A stretch of DNA of 64,000 bases, taken from positions 62,001 through 126,000 of the forward strand of contig NZ_FOHA01000006.1 in NCBI RefSeq assembly GCF_900111355.1. Reading direction: 5' to 3'. Shown one piece after another: positions 45,578-54,116 of this stretch (position 1 is its first letter; every line of letters begins with the position of its first letter). Position numbers and translations under genes: made by a program. A model generated the notes under the pieces. It made no database searches. It was not told the DNA's origin and worked only from the letters and a program-made list of their open reading frames with translations. Origin of the DNA: Isobaculum melis. GTDB lineage: Bacteria; Bacillota; Bacilli; Lactobacillales; Carnobacteriaceae.

Positions 45578-46759
45578 TTGGGAAAAGAAAATGAACCAAG
45601 CTCCCAAAAGAAATTTGATTGGAAAAAAGATTGGAAGCAAGATGCGACACCAAAAAAATTAGAACGACAAAAAGAATCAAAAATTGTTAGAAGAATTGTT
45701 TTTTCGATTGTTGCAAGTGTTGTTGTTGTCTTAGCAATTGTTGCTTTCATTGGCTATAATTATGTTCAGTCTGCTTTGAAACCATTAGATGCAAAAAGTA
45801 CAGAACAGATTCAAATAGAAGTACCAATGGGCAGTTCTACTAAATTAATTGCTAAATTATTAGAAGAAGAAAAAATCATCAAAGATGCAACAGTTTTTAG
45901 TTATTATGTTAAAACCAATAACACTGGAGAATTTCAATCTGGTTATTATCAACTATCACCAGCAATGAGTTTAGATGAGATTATAAAAGAGTTACAAGCA
46001 GGTGGGACAGCAGAACCATATGAAGTTTCTGGTAAAATATTAGTAAAAGAGGGCGATACAGTGGATCAAATTGCTGATACCATTGCTGAGCATACTGATT
46101 TTACTAAAGAAGAATTTTTAGCATTAATGACAAATGAAGCATTTTTACAACAAATGAGTGGACGTTACACACATTTATTGGAAAGTGCAATGACTGCTGA
46201 GGGTGTCAGATACCGTTTAGAGGGTTATTTGTTCCCTGCAACCTATGATTATGATGAAGAAAAAACAACCTTAGAAGATTTGGTTGCTAGTATGTTGCAA
46301 AAAACAGATGAGATTTTATCTAAAGATAATTTCTATAGTGAAATTGAAGCACAAGGTAAAACCACACAAGAGGTATTGGCGATTGCGTCTCTTGTTGAAA
46401 AAGAAGGGGTAACTCCTGAGGATCGCGCAAAAATTGCGAGTGCTTTCTATAACCGAATTGAACAAGGAATGCCACTTCAGTCTGATATTTCTATTTTATA
46501 TGCTTTAGGCGTTCATAAAGAATTAGTGACCTATGATGATTTAGAAATCGATTCCCCATATAACCTTTATCAGCATACAGGTGTTGGACCGGGACCATTT
46601 GGAAATCCAGGTGAAGAAGCGATTCGAGCGACATTACATCCTGCAGATACAAATTATATTTATTTTGTTGCAGATATAAAAACGAAAATCGTTTATTTTG
46701 CGGAAACTTATGAAGAACACTTAATACTAAAAGATAAATATGTGGACAATCCAGAGTAA
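45578..46759 (+). CDS. mltG: Endolytic murein transglycosylase MltG
   Basis: 393 residues from TTG 45578, 10 nt after AGAGGAG (45561-45567); TTG 45572 is the alternative. A basic cytosolic N-terminus, one membrane helix (about 40-63), a LysM-like subdomain (about 150-200) and the YceG catalytic domain follow. The catalytic glutamate is in ASLVEKEGVTPEDRAKIASAF; QSDISILYALG and GPGPFGNPG are conserved. It cuts nascent glycan strands at the membrane and sets their length with the elongation machinery. Confidence 0.95.
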   Translation: MGKENEPSSQKKFDWKKDWKQDATPKKLERQKESKIVRRIVFSIVASVVVVLAIVAFIGYNYVQSALKPLDAKSTEQIQIEVPMGSSTKLIAKLLEEEKIIKDATVFSYYVKTNNTGEFQSGYYQLSPAMSLDEIIKELQAGGTAEPYEVSGKILVKEGDTVDQIADTIAEHTDFTKEEFLALMTNEAFLQQMSGRYTHLLESAMTAEGVRYRLEGYLFPATYDYDEEKTTLEDLVASMLQKTDEILSKDNFYSEIEAQGKTTQEVLAIASLVEKEGVTPEDRAKIASAFYNRIEQGMPLQSDISILYALGVHKELVTYDDLEIDSPYNLYQHTGVGPGPFGNPGEEAIRATLHPADTNYIYFVADIKTKIVYFAETYEEHLILKDKYVDNPE

Positions 46760-46777
46760 TTAAATTTAATTGAAGAG

Positions 46778-46809
46778 AGAGCATTGAATCTAGCTAGGTT
46801 CAATGCTCT
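46778..46809 (+). other. Hairpin in the mltG-udk gap without T-tract
   Basis: AGAGCATTGAA (46778-46788) pairs perfectly with TTCAATGCTCT (46799-46809). No T-run follows, so full termination is unlikely; it may attenuate or protect the mltG-udk transcript. Confidence 0.5.
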
Positions 46810-46836
46810 TCAACAGACAAAAGGGGTATTTTAATC

Positions 46837-47472
46837 ATGGAAAATGGCAAAAAACCAATTGTGATTGGCGTAACAGGTGGATCAGGAAGTGGAAAAACAA
46901 GTGTTAGTCGCGCTATTTTTAATCAATTTTCAGGGCATTCAATTTTAATGATTGAACAGGATTTTTATTATAAAAATCAAAGCCATCTTAGTTTTGAAGA
47001 GCGTTTAGAAACCAATTATGATCATCCATTTGCATTTGATACAGACTTGTTGATTGAGCATATTCATGATTTGATTCAATTTAAAAAGATTGAGAAGCCA
47101 GTCTATGATTATGCTGCACATACACGAAGTGATCAAACCATTATTCAAGAACCTAAAGAAGTGATTATTTTAGAAGGTATTTTGATTTTAGAGGATGCTC
47201 GATTACGTGATTTAATGGATATTAAAGTGTATGTTGATACAGATGATGATATTCGGATTATTAGAAGAATTAAACGAGATATGGAAGAAAGAGGCAGAAC
47301 ATTAGATTCTGTGATTGAACAGTATTTATCAGTCGTTAAACCAATGTATCATCAATTTATTGAACCCACAAAAAAATATGCAGATATTATTATTCCAGAA
47401 GGTGGACAAAATCAAGTTGCAATTGACTTAATGACCACTAAAATTGGCAGTATTTTGACAAATGGAAAATAA
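46837..47472 (+). CDS. udk: Uridine kinase
   Basis: 211 residues. P-loop GGSGSGKTS at about 14-22, EQDFYYKN and FDHPFAFD-like HPFAFD in the substrate site, [10 protein letters not shown], the DUVD-like strand [10 protein letters not shown] and [12 protein letters not shown] as the LID. It phosphorylates uridine and cytidine with GTP/ATP in pyrimidine salvage. RBS AAGGGG before ATG 46837. Udk and greA flank each other in Enterococcus as well. Confidence 0.96.
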   Translation: MENGKKPIVIGVTGGSGSGKTSVSRAIFNQFSGHSILMIEQDFYYKNQSHLSFEERLETNYDHPFAFDTDLLIEHIHDLIQFKKIEKPVYDYAAHTRSDQTIIQEPKEVIILEGILILEDARLRDLMDIKVYVDTDDDIRIIRRIKRDMEERGRTLDSVIEQYLSVVKPMYHQFIEPTKKYADIIIPEGGQNQVAIDLMTTKIGSILTNGK

Positions 47473-47634
47473 ATTTTCAAGGTAAATCACATACATTTAT
47501 TTTTTTGTATTTACAATTAAGCGTGTTCATGGTATCTTTTCAATATTGAATGATAGGATAACAAACAAAGAGATTGAAAACATATAAAAGATTGTTCATC
47601 ATCTGTGTTATATGTAAAAAGGAGAAATCAACTT

Positions 47635-48108
47635 ATGGTAGACAAAGTATACCCTATGACATTAGAGGGAAAAGAAAAATTAGAAAATGAATTAGAAGAA
47701 CTAAAAACAGTTAAAAGAAAAGAAATCGTAGAAAGAATCAAAATTGCTCGTGGCTTTGGTGATTTATCTGAGAACTCAGAATATGAATCTGCAAAAGATG
47801 AACAAGCATTTGTTGAAGGACGTATCACAACGATTGAAACCATGATTCGTTTTGCACAAATTATTGATAATAATGGTGTTGATAAAGATGAAGTTTCAAT
47901 TGGAAAAAGTATTACTTTCATTGAAATGCCAGATGGAGAAGAAGAAACATATACGATTGTGGGAAGTGCAGAAGCTGATCCATTTTCAGGTAAAATTTCT
48001 AATGAGTCTCCAATTGCTAAAAGCTTAATTGGTAAAAAATTAGGTGAAATGGCAACTGTTTCCACGCCTGGTGGGGATATGGAAGTAAAAATTGTCAAAG
48101 TAAGCTAA
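47635..48108 (+). CDS. greA: Transcription elongation factor GreA
   Basis: 157 residues from ATG 47635 (AAGGAG 11 nt upstream; a TTG at 47605 has no site). The N-terminal coiled coil carries the loop acidic pair ([17 protein letters not shown]), and the C-terminal FKBP-like domain ends [11 protein letters not shown] and VKIVKVS. It enters the RNA polymerase secondary channel to trigger cleavage of backtracked transcripts. Confidence 0.97.
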   Translation: MVDKVYPMTLEGKEKLENELEELKTVKRKEIVERIKIARGFGDLSENSEYESAKDEQAFVEGRITTIETMIRFAQIIDNNGVDKDEVSIGKSITFIEMPDGEEETYTIVGSAEADPFSGKISNESPIAKSLIGKKLGEMATVSTPGGDMEVKIVKVS

Positions 48109-48112
48109 GTCT

Positions 48113-48147
48113 AAGAAGCTACTCATGGGTAGCTTCTTTCTTTTTTT
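48113..48147 (+). terminator. Terminator after greA
   Basis: Perfect 10-bp stem AAGAAGCTAC (48113-48122) / GTAGCTTCTT (48129-48138), then TCTTTTTTT. Confidence 0.92.
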
Positions 48148-48156
48148 GAAAACTAC

Positions 48157-48222
48157 GACTTTAGTCTGAGAAAGAGTTCGTTCTTTTGGTGGCTATTCAA
48201 ATGAATAGGAACAAGCTATAAT
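48157..48222 (+). promoter_or_regulatory. Candidate liaFSR promoter with regulator-binding repeats
   Basis: GACT-TT-AGTC (48157-48166) resembles VraR/LiaR half-site pairs. A second dyad, CTATTC-N4-GAATAG (48193-48208), lies where the -35 should be, before TATAAT (48217-48222). The -35 itself (TATTCA) is poor, as expected for an activator-dependent, autoregulated promoter. Inference from layout. Confidence 0.5.
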
Positions 48223-48257
48223 GTTTTCATAGAGATTATGGATAAAGGGGGATAAAG

Positions 48258-48998
48258 ATGACTAGGAATTTGCGGATGTTTATTTTAGTTGAAGCTTTGT
48301 TATTATTAGGAACATTATATGACATCTTTAAAAATATTCCATTACTCATTTGTGCAGTGATTGCAGTTTTTTTAATTTTTATTAGTCTTGAAAAAAAACG
48401 ACCACGTTCTAATACCTCCAGCTTCACATTAGTGTTAGGAAGTATTATGCTGATATTTGTTCTCTTATCGACCATGTTCTTTTGGTTATTCCTTGGTTTT
48501 GGGATTGTCTTTTTTGTCAAAACAACTAAAAGAGCCTTTCCAAAAGCAGGAAAGAAATTTAAAAATGCACCATGGAATAAGAAGGAGTTAGTTGTTGTTG
48601 AAACAACAGAGTCCACCGAAAAAAATGGAAAGAAATTTAAACGCCAATGGTTAGGAAATCAGCGTATTGGTGATTCAATTTATGAATGGGATGATATTAA
48701 TATCACGATTTTTGCTGGAGATACAATCATTGATTTAGGAAATACTTTATTGCCAAAAGATGATAATGTTGTCTTAATGCGTAAAGGATTTGGTAAAACA
48801 AGAATTTTAGTACCAGTAGGAACAGGTGTCATGTTAGAACACACTACTTTAAGTGGTAAAGTTACTTTTGAAACACAAAAGTTTGAACTACAAAATGAAT
48901 CTGTTAAAATATATAGTGAGCATTACGATGAAAATAATCGTAAATTAAAAATTATTACAAATGTACTAGCGGGGGATATTGAGGTGATATTTGTATGA
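48258..48998 (+). CDS. liaF: LiaF-like envelope stress inhibitor
   Basis: 246 residues. Four membrane helices in the first 100 residues, then a cytosolic C-terminal DUF2154 domain (VRKGFGKTRILVPVGTGV-type stretch, residues about 150-245). LiaF holds the LiaS kinase inactive until envelope damage. Stop overlaps the liaS start by 4 nt (ATGA). RBS AAGGGGG before ATG 48258. Confidence 0.92.
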   Translation: MTRNLRMFILVEALLLLGTLYDIFKNIPLLICAVIAVFLIFISLEKKRPRSNTSSFTLVLGSIMLIFVLLSTMFFWLFLGFGIVFFVKTTKRAFPKAGKKFKNAPWNKKELVVVETTESTEKNGKKFKRQWLGNQRIGDSIYEWDDINITIFAGDTIIDLGNTLLPKDDNVVLMRKGFGKTRILVPVGTGVMLEHTTLSGKVTFETQKFELQNESVKIYSEHYDENNRKLKIITNVLAGDIEVIFV

Positions 48999-50071
48999 TG
49001 AAAGCACCAAGCAAAATCTTAATGTTTGTCAGTTCTTTCCTCGCTTTTGCCGTAACAATTTTGATTGCGATTTCTTATAGCTATTCTACAGGGAATAAAG
49101 AGTGGTATGTCGCGCTTGTGAGAGGGCGAATTTTCCATATTCCTTTTTTAGCCTATTTGCTTTTATTTTCTTTGATGATTGGTATGGCGGTGACCTTAAC
49201 CGTTTATTTAGTCAATCGTAGACAATATGGTAATATTGAAGAAAATTTAAGAAATTTAGCCAGTGGGAAATATGAAAATTTACTAGCAGTTGGTAGTGAA
49301 GATGAGCAACTGAATACATCCATTGTATTGGTTGATATTGATACACATATTCATGCTATTAGAAATAAGCTGCTTGATTTATCTAAGGAAATTCAAATCA
49401 TTAGTAATCAACCACAATTAGTAGATGGACAAACCAAAGAAGAAATTCTAACAGGTGAACGACAACGGTTAGCAAGAGAATTACATGATTCAGTGAGTCA
49501 ACAATTATTTGGCGCAATGATGCTTCTTTCTGCATTAAATGAACAAGCCGGTGAGTTAACCCCAGTCTTTCAAAAACAATTACAAATGGTTGAAAGTATT
49601 ATTAATGAATCACAGTCAGAAATGCGCGCACTCTTACTTCATTTACGTCCTATTCAATTAGAAGGAAAACGATTAAGAAAAGGTGTCGAGCAATTATTAG
49701 TTGAATTAAAAACGAAGATTCAAATTGAAATGAAATGGGATATTGATGATGTTTGCTTACCAAATGGTATTGAGGATCATTTATTTAGGATTGTTCAGGA
49801 ATTACTTTCAAATGCACTGAGACATTCAAAAGCAACTGAACTTGATGTATACTTAAAAGAAATTAATAAAAGTGTGCTATTAAGAATTGTTGATGATGGT
49901 GTTGGCTTTGATGTTTCTGAAAATAGAGCAGGTAGTTATGGCTTACAAAATATAAAAGAACGTGTTCTTGGCATGGGCGGTACTTGTAAAATTATTAGCT
50001 TCCCAGGCAAAGGAACCAGTATTGAGATTCGTATTCCATTATTAGGTGAGGTGTCAGAAGAAGATGATTAG
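48995..50071 (+). CDS. liaS: LiaS-like sensor histidine kinase
   Basis: 358 residues. Two membrane helices (about 8-30 and 48-70) with almost no extracytoplasmic loop, as in intramembrane-sensing kinases. HAMP-like linker, HisKA_3 dimerisation domain with the phosphorylated histidine near 162 ([10 protein letters not shown]), and HATPase_c with NALRHSKA and [12 protein letters not shown]. It phosphorylates LiaR under cell-wall antibiotic stress. GAGGTGAT precedes ATG 48995; ATG 48998 is a close alternative. Overlaps liaR by 8 nt. Confidence 0.94.
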   Translation: MMKAPSKILMFVSSFLAFAVTILIAISYSYSTGNKEWYVALVRGRIFHIPFLAYLLLFSLMIGMAVTLTVYLVNRRQYGNIEENLRNLASGKYENLLAVGSEDEQLNTSIVLVDIDTHIHAIRNKLLDLSKEIQIISNQPQLVDGQTKEEILTGERQRLARELHDSVSQQLFGAMMLLSALNEQAGELTPVFQKQLQMVESIINESQSEMRALLLHLRPIQLEGKRLRKGVEQLLVELKTKIQIEMKWDIDDVCLPNGIEDHLFRIVQELLSNALRHSKATELDVYLKEINKSVLLRIVDDGVGFDVSENRAGSYGLQNIKERVLGMGGTCKIISFPGKGTSIEIRIPLLGEVSEEDD

Positions 50072-50696
50072 AGTACTGTTAATTGATGACCATGAGATGG
50101 TTCGTTTAGGTGTATCTGCCTATTTATCGATTCAAGAGGATATTGAGGTTGTAGGTGAAGCCGAAAATGGTAAAGAAGGCTATGAAAAGGCATTAGAGCT
50201 TCGTCCAGATGTGATTATGATGGATTTGGTTATGGATGTCATGGATGGCATTGAATCCACTAAAGCCATTATGAAGGATTGGCCAGAAGCGAAAATTGTC
50301 ATTGTCACAAGCTTTATTGATGATGAAAAAGTTTATCCAGCTTTAGAGGCTGGTGCTTCAAGCTATATGCTGAAAACCTCAACTGCAAGTGAAATTGCGA
50401 AAGCCATCCGTTCAACTTATGCTGGAGATTCTGTATTAGAACCAGAAGTAACAGGGAAAATGATGGAACGCTTAACCAAAAAGCATGTACCTGAACTACA
50501 TGAAGATTTAACCAATCGAGAACAAGAAATCTTGATGCTGATTGCGCAAGGGATGTCTAATCAAGAAATTGCAGATACCTTATTTATTACCCTTAAAACA
50601 GTGAAGACTCATGTGTCTAATATCTTATCTAAGTTAAGCGTAGAAGACCGTACACAAGCAGCAATTTATGCATTTAAGCACAATTTGATTGATTAA
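50064..50696 (+). CDS. liaR: LiaR-like NarL/FixJ response regulator
   Basis: 210 residues from ATG 50064 (GAGGTG upstream; the TTG-type earlier start at 50046 is inside that site). Receiver domain with acidic pocket D8-D9, phosphoacceptor D54 (IMMDLVMD) and K near 106 (MLKTS). C-terminal LuxR-type helix-turn-helix ([22 protein letters not shown]). In enterococci LiaR mutations give daptomycin resistance by remodelling membrane phospholipids. A hairpin with one G-U pair (50700-50743) follows but has no T-tract. Confidence 0.95.
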   Translation: MIRVLLIDDHEMVRLGVSAYLSIQEDIEVVGEAENGKEGYEKALELRPDVIMMDLVMDVMDGIESTKAIMKDWPEAKIVIVTSFIDDEKVYPALEAGASSYMLKTSTASEIAKAIRSTYAGDSVLEPEVTGKMMERLTKKHVPELHEDLTNREQEILMLIAQGMSNQEIADTLFITLKTVKTHVSNILSKLSVEDRTQAAIYAFKHNLID

Positions 50697-50788
50697 AATA
50701 AACCTTTTACTATTCCTGTTCTGCTAGGAGAAGTGAAAGGTTTCTGCTATACTGTGAAGGAATAGTGAAAATGGAGGCTTAAAAGGCG

Positions 50789-51448
50789 ATGAAACAAAAT
50801 TTTGCAATTATTGGTCTAGGAAGATTTGGCGGCAGTATCTGTCGTGCTTTAATCGAAAGTGGGCAAGAGGTTTTAGCCATTGATTCTAATGAAGACCGTG
50901 TAAATGAGTATATGAATATTGCTACACATGCTGTCCTTGCAAATGCACAAGATGAAAATGTCTTACGTTCATTAGGTGTGAAAAATATGGATCATGCAAT
51001 TGTGGCAATTGGTGAGGATATTCAAGCGAGTATTCTAGTAACTTTGATGTTAAAAGAACTTGGGGTGCCTTATATTACTGCAAAGGCACAAAATGAATAC
51101 CATGGAAAAGTCTTAGAAAAAATTGGTGCTGATCGTGTGGTGCATCCGGAAAGAGATATGGGAAAACGGATTGCTCATAATTTAGTGTCAAAAAATGTAT
51201 TAGATTACATTGAAATCTCTGATGATTATATGCTGATTGAATTAAAAGTAACCAATCCAATATTTTTCAATCAAACGCTACAAGATTTAAATTTCCGAAC
51301 CGCTTATGGTGTCAATGTTATCGGGATTCGTCGTGGCAAAGAAATTATCATTTCGCCAAAAGCAGATGAGCAAATTAAAGAAGGAGACTCTTTAATGGTT
51401 GTAGGCTCAACCGTATCAGTAGAACGCTTAGAGGGAAAAATGCCTTAG
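50789..51448 (+). CDS. KtrA/TrkA-type potassium channel regulatory protein
   Basis: 219 residues. The RCK-N domain begins IIGLGRFGGSICRAL (nucleotide-binding Rossmann motif) with acidic D at the end of the second strand (AIDSNEDRV), and the RCK-C domain covers about 140-219 (ELKVTNPIFFNQTLQDLNF). Size and layout fit KtrA/KtrC, which gate the KtrB/KtrD potassium channel in response to ATP/ADP or c-di-AMP. No channel gene is in the window. RBS GGAGG upstream of ATG 50789. Confidence 0.92.
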   Translation: MKQNFAIIGLGRFGGSICRALIESGQEVLAIDSNEDRVNEYMNIATHAVLANAQDENVLRSLGVKNMDHAIVAIGEDIQASILVTLMLKELGVPYITAKAQNEYHGKVLEKIGADRVVHPERDMGKRIAHNLVSKNVLDYIEISDDYMLIELKVTNPIFFNQTLQDLNFRTAYGVNVIGIRRGKEIIISPKADEQIKEGDSLMVVGSTVSVERLEGKMP

Positions 51449-51530
51449 TAGCATATTGTGACAAACAGCATTTATCCAAATTTGTTCATTTCATGGTACA
51501 ATCAATTTAAGAAACGAGATTGAGATGAAT

Positions 51531-51572
51531 AGGAGGAATTATAAAGATGAGGTCATCTTTATGAGCAAATAG
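51531..51572 (+). promoter_or_regulatory. Leader with mini-ORFs and hairpin before HesB-like gene
   Basis: The good RBS AGGAGG (51531-51536) is followed by ATG AGG TCA TCT TTA TGA (51547-51564), then ATG AGC AAA TAG (51561-51572) overlapping it by 4 nt, and the real ATG 51573 follows at once. The same bases form a dyad ATAAAGATGA/TCATCTTTAT (51541-51562). Folding this hairpin would bring the RBS nearer to ATG 51573; translating the mini-ORFs would couple ribosomes to it. Confidence 0.6.
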
Positions 51573-51860
51573 ATGAAAATTACTTTAGATAAGCAAGCAA
51601 CTAAATGGTTTCAAGATGAAGTAGGGGTAAAAGCGGGTGATTCAGTTCGCTTCTTTGGAAAATATGGTGGTTCAAGCCCCATTCAGCATGGTTTTTCATT
51701 AGGGGTAGAATTAACTGAACCGCATCAACCAATTGCTGAAGCAAAGGAAGATGGGATTACTTATTTTGTTGAAGAAATCGATGCCTGGTATTTTGATGGA
51801 CATGATTTATTGGTCGAATATGATGAAACCTTACAAGAGCCTAAATATGAATATGCCTAA
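51573..51860 (+). CDS. HesB/YneR-like protein
   Basis: 95 residues. A member of the iron-sulfur biosynthesis-like fold by sequence (LDKQATKWFQDEVGVKAGDSVRFFGKYGG and FVEEIDAWYFDGHDL), but the cysteines that bind clusters in IscA-type proteins are missing. YneR-like proteins lack a known function. ATG 51573 has no adjacent ribosome site; the nearest is 36 nt upstream and drives two mini-ORFs. Starting here gives the length usual for the family. Confidence 0.82.
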   Translation: MKITLDKQATKWFQDEVGVKAGDSVRFFGKYGGSSPIQHGFSLGVELTEPHQPIAEAKEDGITYFVEEIDAWYFDGHDLLVEYDETLQEPKYEYA

Positions 51861-51866
51861 CCAATC

Positions 51867-51897
51867 AAAAGTACTTGGCTGAACCAAGTACTTTTTT
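51867..51897 (+). terminator. Terminator after HesB-like gene
   Basis: Perfect 12-bp stem AAAAGTACTTGG (51867-51878) / CCAAGTACTTTT (51884-51895) with T-run. Confidence 0.92.
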
Positions 51898-51960
51898 ATT
51901 CAGAAAACTATATTTTATCTGTAAAATATGATAGAATATAGTACGTAACAACTTTTCTCT

Positions 51961-52324
51961 GGGGGCGTTACGGATTCGACAGGTATAGGTCGAGCTTGGA
52001 TGGCGTTTCGTAGGTTACGACTACGCAAAAACGTTACAGTTAAATATAACTGCAAAAACAAACAATAACACTTACGCTTTAGCTGCCTAAAAACAGTTAG
52101 CGTAGATCCTCTTGGCATCACCCATGTGCTCAAGCAAGGGTCTCAAATTTAGTGGGATACGTTAAAACTTTCCGTCTGCAAGTTTTAAAAGAGATCATCA
52201 GACTAGCGAAGTTCGAGGCCTGTTATGTGGCATAGGGCTTAGCGAAATTGAAATAGCATAACTATGAACGTAGAAATCTAAGTGCCGATATGCTTGGACA
52301 GGGGTTCGACTCCCCTCGTCTCCA
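51961..52324 (+). ncRNA. ssrA: Transfer-messenger RNA (tmRNA)
   Basis: Canonical 5' end GGGGGCGTTACGGATTCGAC and 3' end with T-arm GGGGTTCGACTCCCC and acceptor strand CGTCTCC plus discriminator A; CCA is not encoded. The resume codon is GCA at 52052 and the tag reads AKTNNNTYALAA, with TAA at 52088-52090. It frees stalled ribosomes and tags incomplete proteins for Clp proteases. Ends just before a very strong terminator. Confidence 0.97.
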
Positions 52325-52331
52325 TCTGAGT

Positions 52332-52383
52332 GAATAGCCAATAAATACTGTTAAATCAGTATTTATTGGCTATTCTTTTTTTT
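52332..52383 (+). terminator. Terminator of ssrA
   Basis: Perfect 19-bp stem (52332-52350 / 52357-52375), 6-nt loop, then T-run. Confidence 0.95.
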
Positions 52384-52431
52384 CGAAAAATGTGTAAAAT
52401 ACTAATCTTAAAATTATAAAAATGGAAGAAA

Positions 52432-53298
52432 CTAAACCAACTTTAATAAATGTAAAAATTCTTTTGAAGCACTTGAAAAGATTTGGTCTTTTTTCCAAAC
52501 AATATTGATATTTGCTGTTAATGGTGGTGATAAGGGAACAAAAGCTAGGTTTGTATTAGCTGTATTCACAATACCATCAATACAAAGGACACTTGCGACA
52601 CCTTCTTTTGCCAACAGCGAGGCATTATAAAGTAGGTTATATGTGCCAACAATATGAAGATGCTCTATATTTCCTCCAAACCATTCAGACAGCTGATTGT
52701 CAACGAATGATTGATTTGAAATGAGTAAAGGCGTACTTTGAATATCTTTTGGTTGGACTGTTTTTTGGTTAGCCAGAGAATCGGATTTATTGACTAAAAT
52801 TCCCCAAGAATCAGTTGAAGGTAGTCGAATATATTCGTATTTTTGTTTTTCTACTGGGTCAATAACAAGGCCAAAATCTAATAGTCCTTTATCAATTTTT
52901 TCTAATACATCATCTGCATTTCCGCTATAAAGGTCTATATTAATTTCAGGATAGTTGTCTCTAAGTTCATGAAAAATACGACCAAGAAACTCAAATGCTT
53001 GCGTTTCTCCACCGCCAATTGTTATTTTTCCACTAATAACTTCATTCCTATGAAGATTTGTTGTTGTTGACTCAACCAAAGATAGAATTTCTTTTCCTCT
53101 ATTCATTAAATAGATACCATCTTCCGTTAGTGTGATAAAACGATTTCCTCTAGTAAATAATGTAACACCTAGCTCTTCCTCTAACTCTTTTAATTGTTTT
53201 GAAAGAGTTGGTTGAGACAAATGCAAGACTTCAGCAGCTTTACTAATGGTTTTTTCTCTCGCAACAGTTAAAAAATAAGTTAATACACGAAGTTCCAT
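52432..53298 (-). CDS. LysR family transcriptional regulator
   Basis: 288 residues. N-terminal winged helix-turn-helix (LTYFLTVAREKTISKAAEVLHLSQPTLSKQL) and a LysR substrate-binding domain (about 90-285, ITIGGGETQAF, LDFGLVIDPVE). RBS AAGGAG 8 nt before ATG 53298. Divergent from an O-acetyltransferase gene 125 bp away, the usual layout for a LysR activator and its target. Ligand unknown. Confidence 0.92.
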   Translation of the reverse strand: MELRVLTYFLTVAREKTISKAAEVLHLSQPTLSKQLKELEEELGVTLFTRGNRFITLTEDGIYLMNRGKEILSLVESTTTNLHRNEVISGKITIGGGETQAFEFLGRIFHELRDNYPEINIDLYSGNADDVLEKIDKGLLDFGLVIDPVEKQKYEYIRLPSTDSWGILVNKSDSLANQKTVQPKDIQSTPLLISNQSFVDNQLSEWFGGNIEHLHIVGTYNLLYNASLLAKEGVASVLCIDGIVNTANTNLAFVPLSPPLTANINIVWKKDQIFSSASKEFLHLLKLV

Positions 53299-53352
53299 TT
53301 AATACTCCTTCCTATAACTAAAAAGAATAGTTATCTATGTTTTATTGGTATT

Positions 53353-53380
53353 AGTTAAGTATAACTGATTCAGGTATAAT
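53353..53380 (+). promoter_or_regulatory. Candidate LysR operator and promoter
   Basis: Dyad AGTTA-N4-TAACT (53353-53366) lies just upstream of TATAAT (53375-53380), with no good -35. This suits a LysR-activated promoter for the acetyltransferase gene. Confidence 0.5.
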
Positions 53381-53423
53381 TTGGATAGTGAAAAGTTAAT
53401 GAATAGGTAAGGAGGGAAAGCAA

Positions 53424-54038
53424 ATGTCAAACATAAATTTGCAGCAGAAAATTGTAGGAAAAGAGATATTAAAAGATTCGTCTTTGTTTGAAGAAATCCA
53501 TTTGGTTAAACAGGATAATGAGCGATTGGTGATGTTGTTGAATGCACAGTATTATCCTAATGAGGAGGTCTTACAGTATTTAGAGAAAATTACTGGACAA
53601 ACAATTGATTCATCGGTAAAAATTTCTCAACCTTTCTATAGTGATTTTGGTAGGCATATCACATTTGGCAAAGATATTTTTATTAATCAAAATGTAACGT
53701 TTGTTGATTTGGGTGGAATATCAATTGAGGATCAAGTGTTGATTGGTCCAGGCTCTAGATTAATTACAGTGAATCATTTAATTTCCCCTAAAAATAGGCG
53801 CGGAATTAAAGTAGAGCCAATTTGGATTAAGAAGAATGCATGGCTTGGGGCAAATGTGACGGTTTTACCTGGAATTACCATTGGGGAAAATTCGATTGTT
53901 GCAGCGGATTCAACAGTAACAAAGGATGTTCCTGATAATGTGGTTGTAGTAGGAAGTCCGGCCAAAGTGATTCGGAAAATTGAAGAAGATGTGAATGTTA
54001 ACGAATTTACAGTGAGTCCAACTAGTCAGCCATGGTGA
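53424..54038 (+). CDS. Hexapeptide-repeat O-acetyltransferase (NodL/LacA type)
   Basis: 204 residues. N-terminal helices (EILKDSSLFEEI) and a left-handed beta-helix (ISIEDQVLIGPGSRL, ITIGENSIVAADSTV, VVVGSPAKVIRKI). H in TVNHLI corresponds to the catalytic histidine of acetyl-CoA-dependent sugar acetyltransferases. Second such gene of the window besides 4733-5356, with limited similarity to it. Divergent from LysR. RBS AAGGAGGG before ATG 53424. Probably cotranscribed with the aldo/keto reductase that follows. Confidence 0.88.
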   Translation: MSNINLQQKIVGKEILKDSSLFEEIHLVKQDNERLVMLLNAQYYPNEEVLQYLEKITGQTIDSSVKISQPFYSDFGRHITFGKDIFINQNVTFVDLGGISIEDQVLIGPGSRLITVNHLISPKNRRGIKVEPIWIKKNAWLGANVTVLPGITIGENSIVAADSTVTKDVPDNVVVVGSPAKVIRKIEEDVNVNEFTVSPTSQPW

Positions 54039-54116
54039 TATAAACTTGTTAAAAAAATACTGTTTAAGTTGTATAATGAAGGATAGAACAAGGACAAAAC
54101 TGAAAGGATGATAAGA

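Noticed and set aside
47628-48098. Antisense 156-codon frame over greA
   Set aside because: Fully inside the greA coding sequence, with no ribosome site and no recognisable protein.
48236-48616. Antisense 126-codon frame over liaF
   Set aside because: Mirror of the hydrophobic helices of LiaF, no ribosome site.
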